Part shown: positions 1-8,482 of the stretch, piece by piece
How positions within the stretch are numbered: the stretch's first letter is position 1
Layout: each line of letters starts with the position of its first letter
NCBI RefSeq assembly: GCF_002270355.1
Contig: NZ_NJFZ01000015.1
Location: 248,001 to 312,000 of the forward strand
Length of the DNA stretch: 64,000 nucleotides
From: Flectobacillus sp. BAB-3569
GTDB taxonomy: Bacteria; Bacteroidota; Bacteroidia; Cytophagales; Spirosomataceae
Direction: 5' to 3'
The notes under the pieces: model-generated
Told to the model about the DNA's origin: nothing
Database searches by the model: none
The model's input: only the letters and a program-made list of their open reading frames with translations
Program-made: the position numbers and the translations under genes

Positions 1-398
1 GACAAGATTTATTGGTAGCTCCAATTTTTGAAACGGGTTCAAATGAAAGAAATGTATATTTGCCAAAAGGCAAATGGATTGATTTTCAGACCCATAAAGT
101 ATATGAAGGTGGGTGGCATAAAATTGCTGGAGGTGAATTTTCAATTGTTGTACTAGTAAGAGAAGGTACAGTATTGCCTCAAGTAAAATTAGCACAGTCG
201 ACTGCACAAATCGACTGGTCACAAATTGAATTAGTCAGCTATGCCATTAATGGAACGGCTAAAGGTAAAGTTTATTTGCCAAATGATAGCCAATGGCAAG
301 AAGTCAGTGTTTCGACAAAAGGGAAGAAAACTCAATTACTCAAAGATCCTTACAATCAAAAAGTGAAATGGAATTGTGTGAGTTTTCTTGAAAGATAA
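1..398 (+). CDS. Glycoside hydrolase family 31, C-terminal part (cut by window start)
   Basis: The reading frame is open from the first bases of the window, so only the last ~132 residues are seen. They begin with DLLVAPIFETGSNERNVYLP followed by GKW, which is the conserved strand after the catalytic barrel of GH31 alpha-glucosidases and alpha-xylosidases (DLLVAPV, then YLP.G.W). The rest is the distal beta-sandwich domain. The protein would hydrolyse alpha-linked glucose or xylose from oligosaccharides; substrate specificity cannot be judged without the catalytic part. It is followed 53 bases later on the same strand by a GH9 cellulase, which suggests xyloglucan or beta-glucan use, with this enzyme trimming side chains. 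That role is inference; the family call is firm. Confidence 0.85.
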   Translation, partial: QDLLVAPIFETGSNERNVYLPKGKWIDFQTHKVYEGGWHKIAGGEFSIVVLVREGTVLPQVKLAQSTAQIDWSQIELVSYAINGTAKGKVYLPNDSQWQEVSVSTKGKKTQLLKDPYNQKVKWNCVSFLER

Positions 399-451
399 TA
401 CTATTTAATTCTTCGGTCGTTAGCGACTATTTATCCAATTTATTTAATACT

Positions 452-2185
452 ATGAATCAAGTTAGTTTTCGCTACTTGGCTGGATTTATACTGGCAGGAT
501 TTGGGTTATTTGCCCAAAATCCTGCCGACCAAATTCGGCTCAACCAAGTTGGTTTTTACCCCAATGCACCCAAACAAGCGGTAGTGGTTGGTAAAAACTA
601 TGAGAACTTTAAACTTATCGACCAGAAAACAAAAAAAGTTGTATTTAAAGGAAAAATAAAAGAGGCGATTAAAAGTCCATTTTCTGAAAAATACACTCAA
701 GAAATAGATTTTTCTAGTTTTCGAAAAAAAGGAAAATATCTGCTCTCTGTGGATAAGTTGGGAGAGTCTCATCCTTTCGAAATCAAAGATAATGCACTTA
801 GTTCCGTAGCTAAAGCCGCTATCAAAGGGTATTATTTTCAACGTGTTTCTGAAGATTTACCTGAGAAATATGCAGGAAAATGGGCTAGAAAAGCAGGTCA
901 TCCTGATACCTCGGTATTGGTTCATGCCAACGCCGTCTCATCGAATCGTCCTGAAGGTACTCGTATCAATTCTCCAAGAGGGTGGTATGATGCTGGGGAT
1001 TACAATAAATACATTGTCAATTCGGGTATTACCATGTACACGCTATTGTCAGCTTTGGAGGATTTCCCTAAAGTTGCTAGCGAATTAGAGTTGAACATCC
1101 CCGAAAGTGGTAATTCTTTGCCTGATCTTTTAGATGAAATTTTGGTCAATCTCGAATGGATGTTGACTATGCAAGACCCCAATGATGGAGGTGTTTATCA
1201 TAAGTTAACGAATGCCAATTTTGACGGAATGATTATGCCTGACAAGGCGACTCTTCCTAGATATGTGGTTCAGAAAAATACTATAGCAAGTTTAGATTTT
1301 GCCGCAGTAATGGCTCAAGCCTCAAGGATTTTAAAACCCTATAACCCTGAATTATCAAGTCGGTGTTTAACATCAGCGGAAAGTGCTTGGAATTGGGCAA
1401 AAGCGAATCCTAAAGTATTTTATCGTCAAAATCAGAACAATGAGAAATTTAAACCTGCTATCACTACAGGCGGGTATGAAGATAATAATGATACTGACGA
1501 ATGGTTTTGGGCATCTGCAGAGTTATTTGTAGCCACGCAAAATTCTCAATATTGGGAAGGAATCGCTAGTACTGATGTGTATTGGCTTCCGATTCAATCG
1601 TGGAATTCGGTGATGCCATTGGGCGCTTTTTCTTTGTTAAAAGCACAAAAAACTTTGCCTTCATTTACCAATAATAAAATAGCACAAATTCAAAATACTG
1701 TTTTGAAGCAAGCAGACGAAATGGTGAAAGATTTGGATAAGCGATTGTTTAGAACAGTGATGGGTAAAACAGCCAAGGATTTTATGTGGGGTAGTTCGTC
1801 CCATGCGGCTAATCAAGCCATGTTTCTACTTCAAGCTTTTCAACTAAACCCTAAGAAAATCTATTTGGAGGCGGCTTTGGGAAATATGGATTATTTGTTG
1901 GGACGAAATGGCGTTGGCTACTCATTGCTAACGGGTTATGGGAGCAAATATCCTATGCATCCACATCACCGCCCGTCTATTGCCGATGGAGTAGACGAAC
2001 CTGTGCCGGGACTACTTTCGGGTGGGCCAAATCCTGGTCAGCAAGACCAATGTAAGTACGATTCGAAGGTTCCAGATGAGTCTTTTTCTGATTCGGATTG
2101 TTCGTATGCTTCAAACGAAATTGCTATCAATTGGAACGCTCCATTGGTATATTTGACAATGGCGTTAGAACATTATTTTCACTAA
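452..2185 (+). CDS. Glycoside hydrolase family 9 cellulase with N-terminal Ig-like domain
   Basis: An endo- or exo-acting beta-1,4-glucanase of 577 residues, exported by a signal peptide ending near LFAQ (residue 22). Residues ~27-110 (QIRLNQVGFYPNAPKQAVVV) are the CelD_N immunoglobulin-like domain typical of GH9 theme D enzymes. The (alpha/alpha)6 catalytic domain follows. GWYDAGDYNKY carries the paired aspartates D180 and D183 that activate water; YLLGRNGVGYSLLTGYG and HPHHRPSIADG form the first GH9 signature; SNEIAINWNAPL at the C-terminus carries the general acid E556. All key residues are present. There is no carbohydrate-binding module and no T9SS sorting domain, so the product is probably periplasmic. 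It likely works with the GH31 enzyme upstream on xyloglucan-type or cello-oligosaccharides. Confidence 0.95.
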   Translation: MNQVSFRYLAGFILAGFGLFAQNPADQIRLNQVGFYPNAPKQAVVVGKNYENFKLIDQKTKKVVFKGKIKEAIKSPFSEKYTQEIDFSSFRKKGKYLLSVDKLGESHPFEIKDNALSSVAKAAIKGYYFQRVSEDLPEKYAGKWARKAGHPDTSVLVHANAVSSNRPEGTRINSPRGWYDAGDYNKYIVNSGITMYTLLSALEDFPKVASELELNIPESGNSLPDLLDEILVNLEWMLTMQDPNDGGVYHKLTNANFDGMIMPDKATLPRYVVQKNTIASLDFAAVMAQASRILKPYNPELSSRCLTSAESAWNWAKANPKVFYRQNQNNEKFKPAITTGGYEDNNDTDEWFWASAELFVATQNSQYWEGIASTDVYWLPIQSWNSVMPLGAFSLLKAQKTLPSFTNNKIAQIQNTVLKQADEMVKDLDKRLFRTVMGKTAKDFMWGSSSHAANQAMFLLQAFQLNPKKIYLEAALGNMDYLLGRNGVGYSLLTGYGSKYPMHPHHRPSIADGVDEPVPGLLSGGPNPGQQDQCKYDSKVPDESFSDSDCSYASNEIAINWNAPLVYLTMALEHYFH

Positions 2186-2321
2186 AATGCACTTTCATAC
2201 ATTTGTTAATACGAATAGTTTTATGCCTATTTTTTGAAAACCGTAAAATAACTTCCAGTGGGGTTAAATTGTTGATTAATAGCTTATTGTTTTGAATTTC
2301 TGTTGCAAAAGACCGAAATGG

Positions 2322-2353
2322 TTGCTCAAAAAGTTCTTTGGGTTGTACCTTTG
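2322..2353 (+). promoter_or_regulatory. Bacteroidota-type promoter of the small lipoprotein gene
   Basis: TTG at 2322-2324 and TACCTTTG at 2346-2353 are 21 bases apart, matching the TTG-N(17-23)-TAnnTTTG consensus of Bacteroidota housekeeping promoters. The start codon lies 38 bases after the -7 box. Confidence 0.7.
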
Positions 2354-2391
2354 TCATAACAAACATTATTAAAACGAACCCTTAAATTATT

Positions 2392-2793
2392 ATGAAAAAG
2401 CTTTATAGTTTTTTGACTCTATTTCTATCTATTGCCCTTCTTTTTGGTTGTAGTTCTGACGATGACAATACCAACACTGTTCCAACTGTAGACTTCGATG
2501 TAGCCATTGGCTCATACACGCTTCGTTCTATTACGAATACGGCTGGTCAGGCAGTAACTGGATCAGGAACTTTGACGGTAAAAAGAGAAAATGGTAATAC
2601 TGCTGGATTTACGTATGCTGTGACCTTGAAGAATGGAACGTCTACCTCAAACGTAAACATTACCAATACTTACACAGTATCGGTCTCGGGATCAAAAATT
2701 AGTTTTGGTACAGATCATTACTACCAGTCAGGAACTTTATATGCATCAATTCCGACTGGTTCAGGAATTTATACAGCTGTATTTACAAAATAA
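2392..2793 (+). CDS. Small lipoprotein of unknown function
   Basis: A 133-residue protein with a lipoprotein signal peptide: MKK, a hydrophobic stretch and a lipobox FGC with the modified cysteine at residue 20, followed by SSDDDN. The acidic run right after the cysteine resembles the Bacteroidota surface-lipoprotein export signal. The mature part is rich in Thr, Ser and Gly with alternating polar and hydrophobic residues, as expected for a small beta-sandwich or lipocalin-like domain. I do not recognise a family. It has its own promoter and terminator, so it is a single-gene unit. Confidence 0.75.
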   Translation: MKKLYSFLTLFLSIALLFGCSSDDDNTNTVPTVDFDVAIGSYTLRSITNTAGQAVTGSGTLTVKRENGNTAGFTYAVTLKNGTSTSNVNITNTYTVSVSGSKISFGTDHYYQSGTLYASIPTGSGIYTAVFTK

Positions 2794-2831
2794 CAGCTTC
2801 TATAAAGTAAGGATTATATTTGAATTTGATT

Positions 2832-2864
2832 AAAACCTTCTCAAATTTTGGGAGGGTTTTTTCA
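2832..2864 (+). terminator. Intrinsic terminator after the lipoprotein gene
   Basis: AAAACCTTCTC and GGGAGGGTTTT can pair (with G-U pairs) around AAATTTT and run into a T tract, 40 bases after the stop codon. Confidence 0.7.
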
Positions 2865-2965
2865 TGTAAATGGATTTCAAAACTATAACCCTTTTGAGAA
2901 GTAAGTAAAACTATCAAAGAGAGTCTAAAAGATAGTCTTGAACTAGGATAGTAATCATGAAATTA

Positions 2966-3010
2966 CACTCAAAACTCATCACTCATAGTTCAGCACTCCT
3001 ACTTATCTCC
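2966..3010. repeat. Heptad-phase repeat, copy 1 of a 34-base dispersed element
   Basis: The stretch AACTCATCACTCA and onward to 3006 matches 30 of 34 bases with 58931-58964 and resembles 60891-60924. Its words are seven bases long with the pattern NNYTCAN. It overlaps the last codons of the minus-strand membrane protein gene. Confidence 0.7.
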
Positions 3011-4042
3011 TTTTAAGAACTCTAAATTCCAAATCTTTTCTGCCTTTTGACCTAAAAACCAAAATGATACTGCAAGGATTAAGAAGAATACAGCTTTGTG
3101 AACTGAGTCCCAGAAGTATTCGAAAAATTTAGTGTAAAGATTGATAAACAGAAAGGTAATCCCGAAACTTCTCGAAGTATAATCGTCTTGTTTGAGTCCA
3201 TACCAAATCGCCAAAATAGCCGCTCCTGCAAATAAGATTCCCCAGTGAAATAGCTCTATTTGTTTGACATGATACCAAGAATCCATATCGCCATAATTGC
3301 CAAAAATAGACAATATCCAAAGTGAAATAAAGAGGTATAAAAGTCCTAAAACATAAGTAGGATGTCGGAAATCGTCCAGTTTTGATTTTTTCGGAATAAA
3401 AAAACTAGCAATAGTTAAGAGCAATCCAAACAGCACAAATCGCATAGGATAGTTCATGCCAATAAAATAAGCTCCCCAGCCTGAGGCGTAGCCTGTCTCT
3501 GTTCCAAACCACGTTCCGAACGATAATACGGCAAAAATCCAGACTAGCGTGGAAGGAAACCAGAACCCTAAGCCTGCATATATCAAGGTAGACAGTAAAA
3601 ATAGCATAGAAAAATGCCCGCTGCCATTGTCGATGACTTTTCCAAAATAACCTACTGCAACTGCCGTAGCCAATACGCCTCCTAGAAAGATAGTCTCATT
3701 GCTAAACAGATTTTGTGGATGATTTTTGCGACGATTTAGCCCCCAAGCATAAAGTCCAGCAGAAATTCCAATAAAACCAATACAAATAGCGGTATTAGAA
3801 GAAGTAAAAAGTTCGGTAATGAGTTCGATAAGACGATTGTCTTTGAGTGCAGTAGCAACTGAAATAATGATACAAATCATGGCAATCCAAAACGCATAGA
3901 TAGCCAGTTTCATCCAATCAAAAGGGCGAATTTGGACTTCCGATTTAAGTTTTTCGGCGGTATCGTCGTTGATGGTTCCTCGCTTTTTCCACTCTTCGAT
4001 GGTTTCTAGGAGAAACTCACCTTGTTTTCTGTTATAATTCAT
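2999..4042 (-). CDS. DUF2157-like polytopic membrane protein
   Basis: A 347-residue inner-membrane protein. The first ~40 residues (KQGEFLLETIEEWKKRGTIN, then DDTAEKLKSEV) are a soluble helical region like the cytoplasmic N-terminus of DUF2157 proteins, where a short segment about a 'sequence to be run through' precedes the membrane part. About ten hydrophobic segments follow. No catalytic motif is visible and the role of the family is unknown. It has no close partner: the AraC regulator upstream is 161 bases away on the same strand. Its last codons lie inside a dispersed heptad repeat, so the exact C-terminus may have been shaped by repeat insertion. The family call rests on overall layout and is moderate. 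Confidence 0.7.
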   Translation of the reverse strand: MNYNRKQGEFLLETIEEWKKRGTINDDTAEKLKSEVQIRPFDWMKLAIYAFWIAMICIIISVATALKDNRLIELITELFTSSNTAICIGFIGISAGLYAWGLNRRKNHPQNLFSNETIFLGGVLATAVAVGYFGKVIDNGSGHFSMLFLLSTLIYAGLGFWFPSTLVWIFAVLSFGTWFGTETGYASGWGAYFIGMNYPMRFVLFGLLLTIASFFIPKKSKLDDFRHPTYVLGLLYLFISLWILSIFGNYGDMDSWYHVKQIELFHWGILFAGAAILAIWYGLKQDDYTSRSFGITFLFINLYTKFFEYFWDSVHKAVFFLILAVSFWFLGQKAEKIWNLEFLKGDK

Positions 4043-4203
4043 GCAAGAAAGGATTTTATGAACGAATAGTTGAATCAGTCAATTTCATTCTGGTGCAAAT
4101 CAAAGCATGAATTTTTCACTCCTTTTGCGTAAATGCAAATTATTTGACAAATAATCTGTGCTGATGAATAGGGTAGCGATGAAACATTGTCATGAAATCA
4201 ATT

Positions 4204-5139
4204 TCATGAAGCTTTTAGAATAGGAAGATTTTTCTTAAAATAAGTAGGTGTTGTACCTTCATATTTTTTGAAAATCGTACAAAAATAATTGACATTTTGA
4301 AAGCCCACTCGATAGCTCGCATCTGTCACGCTGGTGCTTGGATCTGCGAGTAGCCTTTTGGCTAATTTTACTCTTTCTTGAATAATAAATTCGACAGGAC
4401 TTAACCCAAACTCACGTTTGAAGCTACGGAAAAAATGCGCTTTTGACATACAAGCCATATCGCTCAGTTTTTCGATAGTGAGGTTTTCTGCCAAATTTTC
4501 ACGGATATATTTTACCACATGAGCGAAGCGATTGGTATTGATGTATTGCATATAATTGTCAAATATCAATACACGGGCTTGCGTTTGCATGAGGCGAAGC
4601 AATAATTCTTGTAGTGCAAAATTGGCAAACAAGTCCTTGGATACATTATTTTCTTTGGAAACATATACCAACCGATCAATAGTGCTGGCTAACTCTTGGG
4701 TATTCTTGATATGAAAACGATTGAGGTCAATATTCCAAAGTTCATTTTGCTCAACTTTAGCGTATTTCTCATTCAGCAAATCCACGGTCTCCTTTATTTT
4801 CTCTTCATCAATCGCCAAAGCAATACACTGCGTAGGTGTATGTAAGCTGGCTTCTGGAAAATCGATAATCATCTCTTCGTTGGAAGGTACAATCACCGAC
4901 TCGCCTGGCAGGTAGTCAAAACGCTTATCTCCAAAAAGATTCATTACCTTTTTGCCTCGAAGCATAGCAGTAAAAACCAAGTCATTAAATTTCAGACTGA
5001 CTCTTTCGCTTTGCTGATGAGTTTCGAAGATATTCAACTCACAATGATTCAAGTTGAATGTCGAACGATGCTCTACTAGTGTCTGGAGTTGTCTCAAACT
5101 GGTTAATGCTTGGGTTTGTGGCGCAAATTTCTTTTCCAT
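4204..5139 (-). CDS. AraC-family transcriptional regulator next to aldehyde dehydrogenase
   Basis: A 311-residue regulator. Residues ~1-200 form a ligand- or signal-sensing N-terminal region; residues ~205-305 are the double helix-turn-helix AraC DNA-binding domain, with LTIEKLSDMACMSKAHFFRS as the first HTH and DASYRVGFQNVNYFCTIFKK as the second, followed by the usual P.YF. It is transcribed divergently from the aldehyde dehydrogenase gene across a 343-base gap, and this regulator/ALDH/DUF779 arrangement recurs in bacteria, so it probably activates that gene in response to an aldehyde or alcohol. That is inferred from position. No operator could be identified. Confidence 0.9.
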   Translation of the reverse strand: MEKKFAPQTQALTSLRQLQTLVEHRSTFNLNHCELNIFETHQQSERVSLKFNDLVFTAMLRGKKVMNLFGDKRFDYLPGESVIVPSNEEMIIDFPEASLHTPTQCIALAIDEEKIKETVDLLNEKYAKVEQNELWNIDLNRFHIKNTQELASTIDRLVYVSKENNVSKDLFANFALQELLLRLMQTQARVLIFDNYMQYINTNRFAHVVKYIRENLAENLTIEKLSDMACMSKAHFFRSFKREFGLSPVEFIIQERVKLAKRLLADPSTSVTDASYRVGFQNVNYFCTIFKKYEGTTPTYFKKNLPILKAS

Positions 5140-5482
5140 GACCAGAATATCTCTTTAATTATCGGGGATTGATAACATTCAAAATGAGGAATACTACTCC
5201 TTTTTGAAAGCTAACACACTGTTTATAAAACTCACAAAAACAAGATAAGATTGTATTTGATGGTACAATTTACTACCAAAATACTTTTTTTGTCTGTGAA
5301 TAAGTCTTTTTTATTTCCTATTTCAGCTTTATTCTATACAATTTAACAAATAGTAAGTTGTCAAGATTAAATATGATATTTTATTGTAGAAACATGATAC
5401 GATAGTGAAGATTGAAGTGAGAATAAAATGAGAATTTTGAAACATCAAACAACACAAAATCCTTTTAACTCAATTTAACAAC
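5140..5482. other. Divergent promoter region between AraC regulator and ALDH genes
   Basis: This very AT-rich gap has no open reading frame of note. No exact TAnnTTTG box was found on either strand, although it must hold both promoters. No clear direct repeats of the AraC-binding type could be picked out by eye. Confidence 0.5.
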
Positions 5483-7003
5483 ATGGAAACAACAGTAGAA
5501 GTGAGCAACTTGGTGGCACGTCCACAATTCAAAGAGAGATACGAAAACTTTATTGGCGGCGAATGGGTAGCACCCGTGAAAGGTGAGTACTTTCAAAATT
5601 CTTCTCCAGTAGATGGTAGCACTTTTACGGAGGTAGCCCGTTCGAGCAAAGAAGATGTTGAGTTGGCGTTGGATGCAGCTCATAAAGCTTTTGCTTCTTG
5701 GTCTCGTACGTCGGCGACATATCGAAGTAATATTTTATTGAAAATTGCTGACGTAATGGAAGCAAATCTTGAATATTTGGCGGCAGTAGAAACCATTGAC
5801 AATGGCAAGCCTGTTCGTGAAACAATGGCGGCTGATATTCCTTTGGCAATAGATCACTTCCGTTATTTTGCAGGTGTTTTGCGTGCAGATGAGGGAACAA
5901 TGTCAGAGCTAGATGCCGATACAATTTCTATGCACATTCATGAGCCAATTGGTGTTGTGGGTCAGATTATTCCTTGGAATTTCCCACTTTTGATGGCTGC
6001 ATGGAAACTTTGTCCAGCTTTGGCTGCTGGTTGTACCGTAGTAATGAAACCTGCTGAACAAACACCAGTTGGTTTACTTGTCTTGATGGAGTTGTTGCAA
6101 AATGTACTTCCAGCAGGTGTAGTAAACGTCATCAATGGTTTTGGGGTAGAAGCAGGAAAGCCTTTAGCGCAATCGCCTAGAATAGCAAAAGTAGCCTTTA
6201 CAGGAGAAACCTCAACAGGTCGTTTGATTTTGCAATATGCGTCTGAAAACATTATTCCTGTAACGATGGAGTTGGGTGGTAAATCTGCCAATATTTTCTT
6301 CCCAAGTATTATGGATGCGGATGATGAGTTTTTTGACAAATGTTTGGAAGGTGCAGCGATGTTTGCCTTGAATCAAGGTGAAGTTTGTACTTGTCCATCA
6401 CGTATGTTGGTGCATGAAAGTATTTATGAAAAATTCATCGAAAGAGTAGTTGAAAGAGTAGAAAAAATCAAAATGGGACACCCGCTTGACCCAAATACGA
6501 TGATGGGTGCTCAGGCTTCGAAAGAACAGTTTGATAAAATCTTAGGTTATATCGAAGTCGGTCAAGAAGAAGGTGCTGAGTTGTTGACAGGTGGTGCTTC
6601 ACAATACATCGATGGCTTGCCAGAGGGTTATTACATCAAACCAACGCTTTTCAAAGGACATAACAAGATGCGTATTTTCCAAGAAGAAATCTTTGGACCT
6701 GTTGCTTCGGTTGCTACTTTCAAAACTGTTGAAGAAGCTATAGCAATTGCCAATGACAGTTTGTATGGTTTGGGTGCTGGTGTTTGGACACGCGACGCAC
6801 ACGAATTATTGACCGTACCAAGAGAGCTTCAAGCAGGTCGTGTTTGGGTAAACTGCTACCATGCTTATCCAGCACATGCTTCGTTTGGAGGATATAAAAA
6901 ATCAGGTTTCGGTCGTGAAACGCACAAAATGTCATTGAACCAATATCGTCAAACGAAAAATATCTTGTTGTCAAACAACAAAAATAAACTAGGGTTCTTT
7001 TAA
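5483..7003 (+). CDS. NAD-dependent aldehyde dehydrogenase (acetaldehyde dehydrogenase type)
   Basis: A 506-residue ALDH superfamily enzyme oxidising an aldehyde to the acid with NAD(P)+. Visible landmarks are [20 protein letters not shown] (cofactor binding), FTGETSTGR (Rossmann turn), [12 protein letters not shown] with the general base Glu near residue 268, and [11 protein letters not shown] with catalytic C302. EEIFGPV and [13 protein letters not shown] near the C-terminus complete the family set. GEVCTCPSR is typical of the ExaC/AldB-like group that acts on acetaldehyde and other short aldehydes. The downstream DUF779 gene and the divergent AraC regulator are the usual companions of this group. 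A 13-base-stem hairpin made of heptad repeats lies between it and the DUF779 gene. Confidence 0.95.
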   Translation: METTVEVSNLVARPQFKERYENFIGGEWVAPVKGEYFQNSSPVDGSTFTEVARSSKEDVELALDAAHKAFASWSRTSATYRSNILLKIADVMEANLEYLAAVETIDNGKPVRETMAADIPLAIDHFRYFAGVLRADEGTMSELDADTISMHIHEPIGVVGQIIPWNFPLLMAAWKLCPALAAGCTVVMKPAEQTPVGLLVLMELLQNVLPAGVVNVINGFGVEAGKPLAQSPRIAKVAFTGETSTGRLILQYASENIIPVTMELGGKSANIFFPSIMDADDEFFDKCLEGAAMFALNQGEVCTCPSRMLVHESIYEKFIERVVERVEKIKMGHPLDPNTMMGAQASKEQFDKILGYIEVGQEEGAELLTGGASQYIDGLPEGYYIKPTLFKGHNKMRIFQEEIFGPVASVATFKTVEEAIAIANDSLYGLGAGVWTRDAHELLTVPRELQAGRVWVNCYHAYPAHASFGGYKKSGFGRETHKMSLNQYRQTKNILLSNNKNKLGFF

Positions 7004-7014
7004 ACAATGTGTTA

Positions 7015-7117
7015 GTTGTGAATGGTGAATTGTGAATAGTTGCAACAAATACTGCATAGGGGTACTATATACCTTCTTTATGTATAATTTGTAATTCACA
7101 ATTCACTCATTCAAGAT
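7015..7117. repeat. Inverted heptad-repeat tracts between ALDH and DUF779 genes
   Basis: GTGAATTGTGAAT (7025-7037) and ATTCACAATTCAC (7094-7106) are exact inverted copies, each inside a tract with 7-base period (TGAATNG words on the left, AATTCAC words on the right). A transcript crossing the gap could fold into a 13-bp stem with a ~56-base loop. Confidence 0.75.
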
Positions 7118-7131
7118 TCAAAATTGAAGTT

Positions 7132-7467
7132 ATGAATCAAATCAAGATAACAGCTTTGGCAAAAGATGTGGTTCGGCAATTGCAGAATCGACATGGGCGA
7201 TTGATGTTCCATATCAGTGGAGGCTGCTGTGATGGAACTCAGCCCCAATGCTATGAATTAGGAGAGTTTCGGTTAGGAGAGGTGGATATTAAATTGGGGG
7301 ATGTGTGCGATTGTGCTATTTATACCACCAACGACCAGCTGGCTTTTTGGAAGGATACCGAACTAACGTTGGATGTATCGCCAGGTAAGGGGGGAGGCTT
7401 TTCGCTAGAAGCACCTCTTGGAGTAAGGTTTATTATGAAATCTAGTAAATGTGCATTGAATAGTTGA
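7132..7467 (+). CDS. DUF779 family protein, ALDH-associated
   Basis: A 111-residue protein with the DUF779 hallmarks: a short N-terminal helix, HGRLMFHISGGCCDGTQPQC with three cysteines, GDVCDCAIYTT, and the ending SLEAPLGVRFIMKSSKC. The conserved cysteines suggest metal or redox chemistry. The family is nearly always found beside acetaldehyde-type aldehyde dehydrogenases, as here, but no reaction is established to my knowledge. The 128-base gap to the ALDH gene contains the hairpin-forming repeat, so the two could be co-transcribed with different message levels. Confidence 0.9.
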   Translation: MNQIKITALAKDVVRQLQNRHGRLMFHISGGCCDGTQPQCYELGEFRLGEVDIKLGDVCDCAIYTTNDQLAFWKDTELTLDVSPGKGGGFSLEAPLGVRFIMKSSKCALNS

Positions 7468-7580
7468 TGAGTTTGTGTTTTTTAAGCCAATTCTGATTTG
7501 CTATTTCTAAAGTTATTCGGTGTGAGGAATGATCAAATTTAAGATGTAGTTATCAGGTAGGTGCTAGGTTATAAAAGTCA

Positions 7581-7609
7581 TGACAAATTTAAAAATATCG
7601 CTATATTTG
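7581..7609 (+). promoter_or_regulatory. Promoter of the PIN-toxin module
   Basis: TATATTTG at 7602-7609 is an exact TAnnTTTG box; TGACA at 7581 sits about 17-19 bases upstream in the place of the -33 element. Transcription would begin near 7615, which supports the ATG at 7633 and rules out the GTG at 7561 as a start. Confidence 0.7.
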
Positions 7610-7618
7610 TAGTACAAA
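7606..7618. promoter_or_regulatory. Candidate autoregulatory operator, TTTGTA-G-TACAAA
   Basis: A perfect 13-base dyad (6-base arms, one central base) lies over the end of the -7 box and the expected transcription start. That is where the antitoxin of a toxin-antitoxin pair would bind to repress its own operon. The site is seen directly; the role is inferred. Confidence 0.5.
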
Positions 7619-7632
7619 AATACGAAATAGTT

Positions 7633-7788
7633 ATGACGGTCAATCCTCAAAATAAATCCTCAAAGAAAAGTCCTTACAAGGGGCTATTGGAAGAGCATGA
7701 ACTCCATACACCTGAGGAGAGAAAAAAGAATACCGAAAGGCTTAAAAAAATACATCAACAGAATTTACAGAAGCTACAAAAACAGTAA
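7633..7788 (+). CDS. Putative antitoxin, 51 residues
   Basis: A short, very lysine- and glutamine-rich protein (SSKKSPYKGLLEEHELHTPE at the start, KKIHQQNLQKLQKQ at the end) with no recognised DNA-binding fold. Its stop codon is immediately followed, with no spacing, by the ATG of the PIN-domain gene, the tight coupling seen in type II toxin-antitoxin pairs. The start was chosen because it is the first ATG after the promoter. It could wrap the toxin through its charged C-terminus. The antitoxin role is inferred from position and size. Confidence 0.6.
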   Translation: MTVNPQNKSSKKSPYKGLLEEHELHTPEERKKNTERLKKIHQQNLQKLQKQ

Positions 7789-8201
7789 ATGGCTTACCTA
7801 TTAGATACAAACATTATTATTTTTATTCTGAATAATGATAGTTCTAGACTTTCAAAATCTCAAAAGGATATATTATCCTCAAAATCCACTCTTTGGGCAA
7901 GTATTTCAAGCTTTCATGAAATGGCAGTTAAAATTAGAAAAGGTAACTCGCCAATCGAATATTCTATAGATGATGCCCTAAATAAAATTAAAGACTTAGG
8001 AATAAACATCTTATCTGTAAAAGAAGAGCATATAGCGAAAATTACAGAGATACCTAAAATTTATCCTAAGCAAGGTAGTCTAAAACCTCATGGAGACCCA
8101 TTCGATTTACTGATTATCTCACAATCTTTGGTAGAAAAATGCCTATACTTAGTACTGATGAGTACTTCCCGATTTATGATGGTCTTGAGGTAATTGATTA
8201 G
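7789..8201 (+). pseudogene. VapC-type PIN-domain toxin, frameshifted near the C-terminus
   Basis: MAYLLDTNIIIFILN carries the first PIN acidic residue (D6); SSFHEMAVKIRKG holds the second (E of the FHEM motif) and PHGDPFDLLIISQSLVEK the third, as in VapC-like ribonucleases. The frame then runs off as CLYLVLMSTS and stops at 8193. Reading the other frame from 8139 gives MPILSTDEYFPIYDGLEVID and a stop at 8199-8201, which is the expected PIN ending (STDE, then a short strand). One A is missing from the run 8135-8139. As written, the last acidic position and final strand are lost, so the toxin should be inactive. See the findings for the case that this is a base-calling artefact. Confidence 0.8.
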
Positions 8202-8482
8202 ACGAAAAATTCCGTTGTTTAGGGCTTTGCGCAAGGGTAAAGTTTGATAACATAAGTATTAAATTGCTTAAAGGATGTCTCAAATATCTACGTCTTGACT
8301 TACTCAACACGCAAAACCCATTAACAATATTTCTTAAATGGATGTCTTAATTAATAGGAAAGATTAAATTAATAGTATATCTGAGGCAAAATTTGTTTTA
8401 ATCTTTTGATTATGAATATTTTCAAATAACCAATATACTGTTAACTAATAACGTTTCCCTACTTATCCGAAATATGAATATT

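Noticed and set aside
2905-2960. Sequence shared with 48855-48866 (AGTCTTGAACTAG)
   Set aside because: Only 13 bases agree and the surroundings differ; chance similarity in AT-rich terminator DNA is likely.
5140-5482. AraC operator repeats in the divergent gap
   Set aside because: Only loose AT-rich similarities were found; none could be separated from background by eye.
7561-7632. GTG start giving the putative antitoxin 24 extra residues
   Set aside because: The promoter -7 box lies inside that extension, so the ATG at 7633 is the likely start.
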